7,667 bases of DNA from Rhodocyclaceae bacterium (GTDB taxonomy: Bacteria > Pseudomonadota > Gammaproteobacteria > Burkholderiales > Rhodocyclaceae). The position numbers and the translations under genes were made by a program. The notes beneath the pieces are model-generated. The model saw nothing but the letters and a program-made list of their open reading frames with translations, made no database searches and had not been told where the DNA came from. The stretch is taken from contig JANYAW010000339.1 in NCBI GenBank assembly GCA_025361105.1, forward strand, positions 1 through 7,667, given 5' to 3'. Positions 7,501 to 7,667 of the stretch are shown one piece after another. The stretch's first letter is position 1. Every line of letters starts with the position of its first letter.

Positions 7501-7667
7501 ATGCACCTCGACAAGCTAGATCGCCCACTGCGAGATTTGCGCATTTCAGTCACCGACCGCTGTAATTTTCGCTGCACGTATTGCATGCCGAAATCGGTCT
7601 TTGACAAGGACTACATTTTCCTTCCGCGTGCTGAATTACTGAGTTTTGAAGAAATTATTCGACTGGC
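7501..7667 (+). CDS. moaA: GTP 3',8-cyclase MoaA, N-terminal fragment
   Basis: The first 55 codons plus two bases of a radical SAM enzyme that converts GTP to 3',8-cyclo-GTP, the first step of molybdenum cofactor synthesis (with MoaC). The signature is clear: RDLRISVTDRCNFRCTYCMP contains the CX3CX2C cluster-binding cysteines C21, C25 and C28, followed by KSVFDKDY and LPRAELLSFEEI, as in proteobacterial MoaA. The gene runs off the right edge, so the C-terminal second iron-sulfur site is not visible. The ATG at 7501 has no Shine-Dalgarno. An in-frame GTG at 7474, only 4 nt after the upstream stop codon, would add nine residues (MLPAPTDQT) and is a real alternative, since many betaproteobacterial MoaA proteins extend further upstream of this motif. 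Coupling to the phaC-like gene is plausible either way. Confidence 0.95.
   Translation, partial: MHLDKLDRPLRDLRISVTDRCNFRCTYCMPKSVFDKDYIFLPRAELLSFEEIIRL

Overview
The window looks like ordinary chromosome from a betaproteobacterium. The gene types and moderate GC suggest this, as does the MoaA N-terminus, which has the CMPK-x-VFDKDY style common in that class. I cannot place it more finely from sequence alone; a Nitrosomonadales-like lineage is a guess. There are four complete protein genes and two gene fragments at the edges. I see no RNA genes, insertion sequences, CRISPR arrays or phage genes.

Left arm (minus strand, reading right to left from about 4470): a catabolic-type or single-ACT threonine ammonia-lyase (4469 to 3258) is followed after only 3 nt by a large membrane-anchored cyclic-di-GMP protein (3254 to 189; MASE1-PAS-PAS-GGDEF-EAL). 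Both of its catalytic domains have intact signature residues. After a 167-nt gap with no obvious gene, a further minus-strand gene starts at position 21 behind a strong GGAGG ribosome binding site and runs off the left edge.

Centre: a 109-bp divergent intergenic region (4470-4578) lies between the lyase gene and prfC and holds back-to-back candidate -10 boxes.

Right arm (plus strand): prfC (peptide chain release factor 3; GTG start, 4579-6165), then a PhaC-type alpha/beta hydrolase resembling class III polyhydroxyalkanoate synthases (6210-7469) with a lysine/alanine/threonine-rich tail, then the first 55 codons of moaA (molybdenum cofactor biosynthesis), cut by the right edge. The spacings of 44 and 31 nt would allow co-transcription, but the three functions (translation termination, polyester or acyl metabolism, cofactor synthesis) have no obvious shared pathway.

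No clear new biological system is visible. The points most worth checking are the tight, same-frame junction of the threonine ammonia-lyase with the c-di-GMP enzyme, the basic tail on the PhaC-like protein that lacks any visible partner subunit, and a four-unit 10-bp repeat bridging the prfC stop codon and the phaC-like ribosome binding site.
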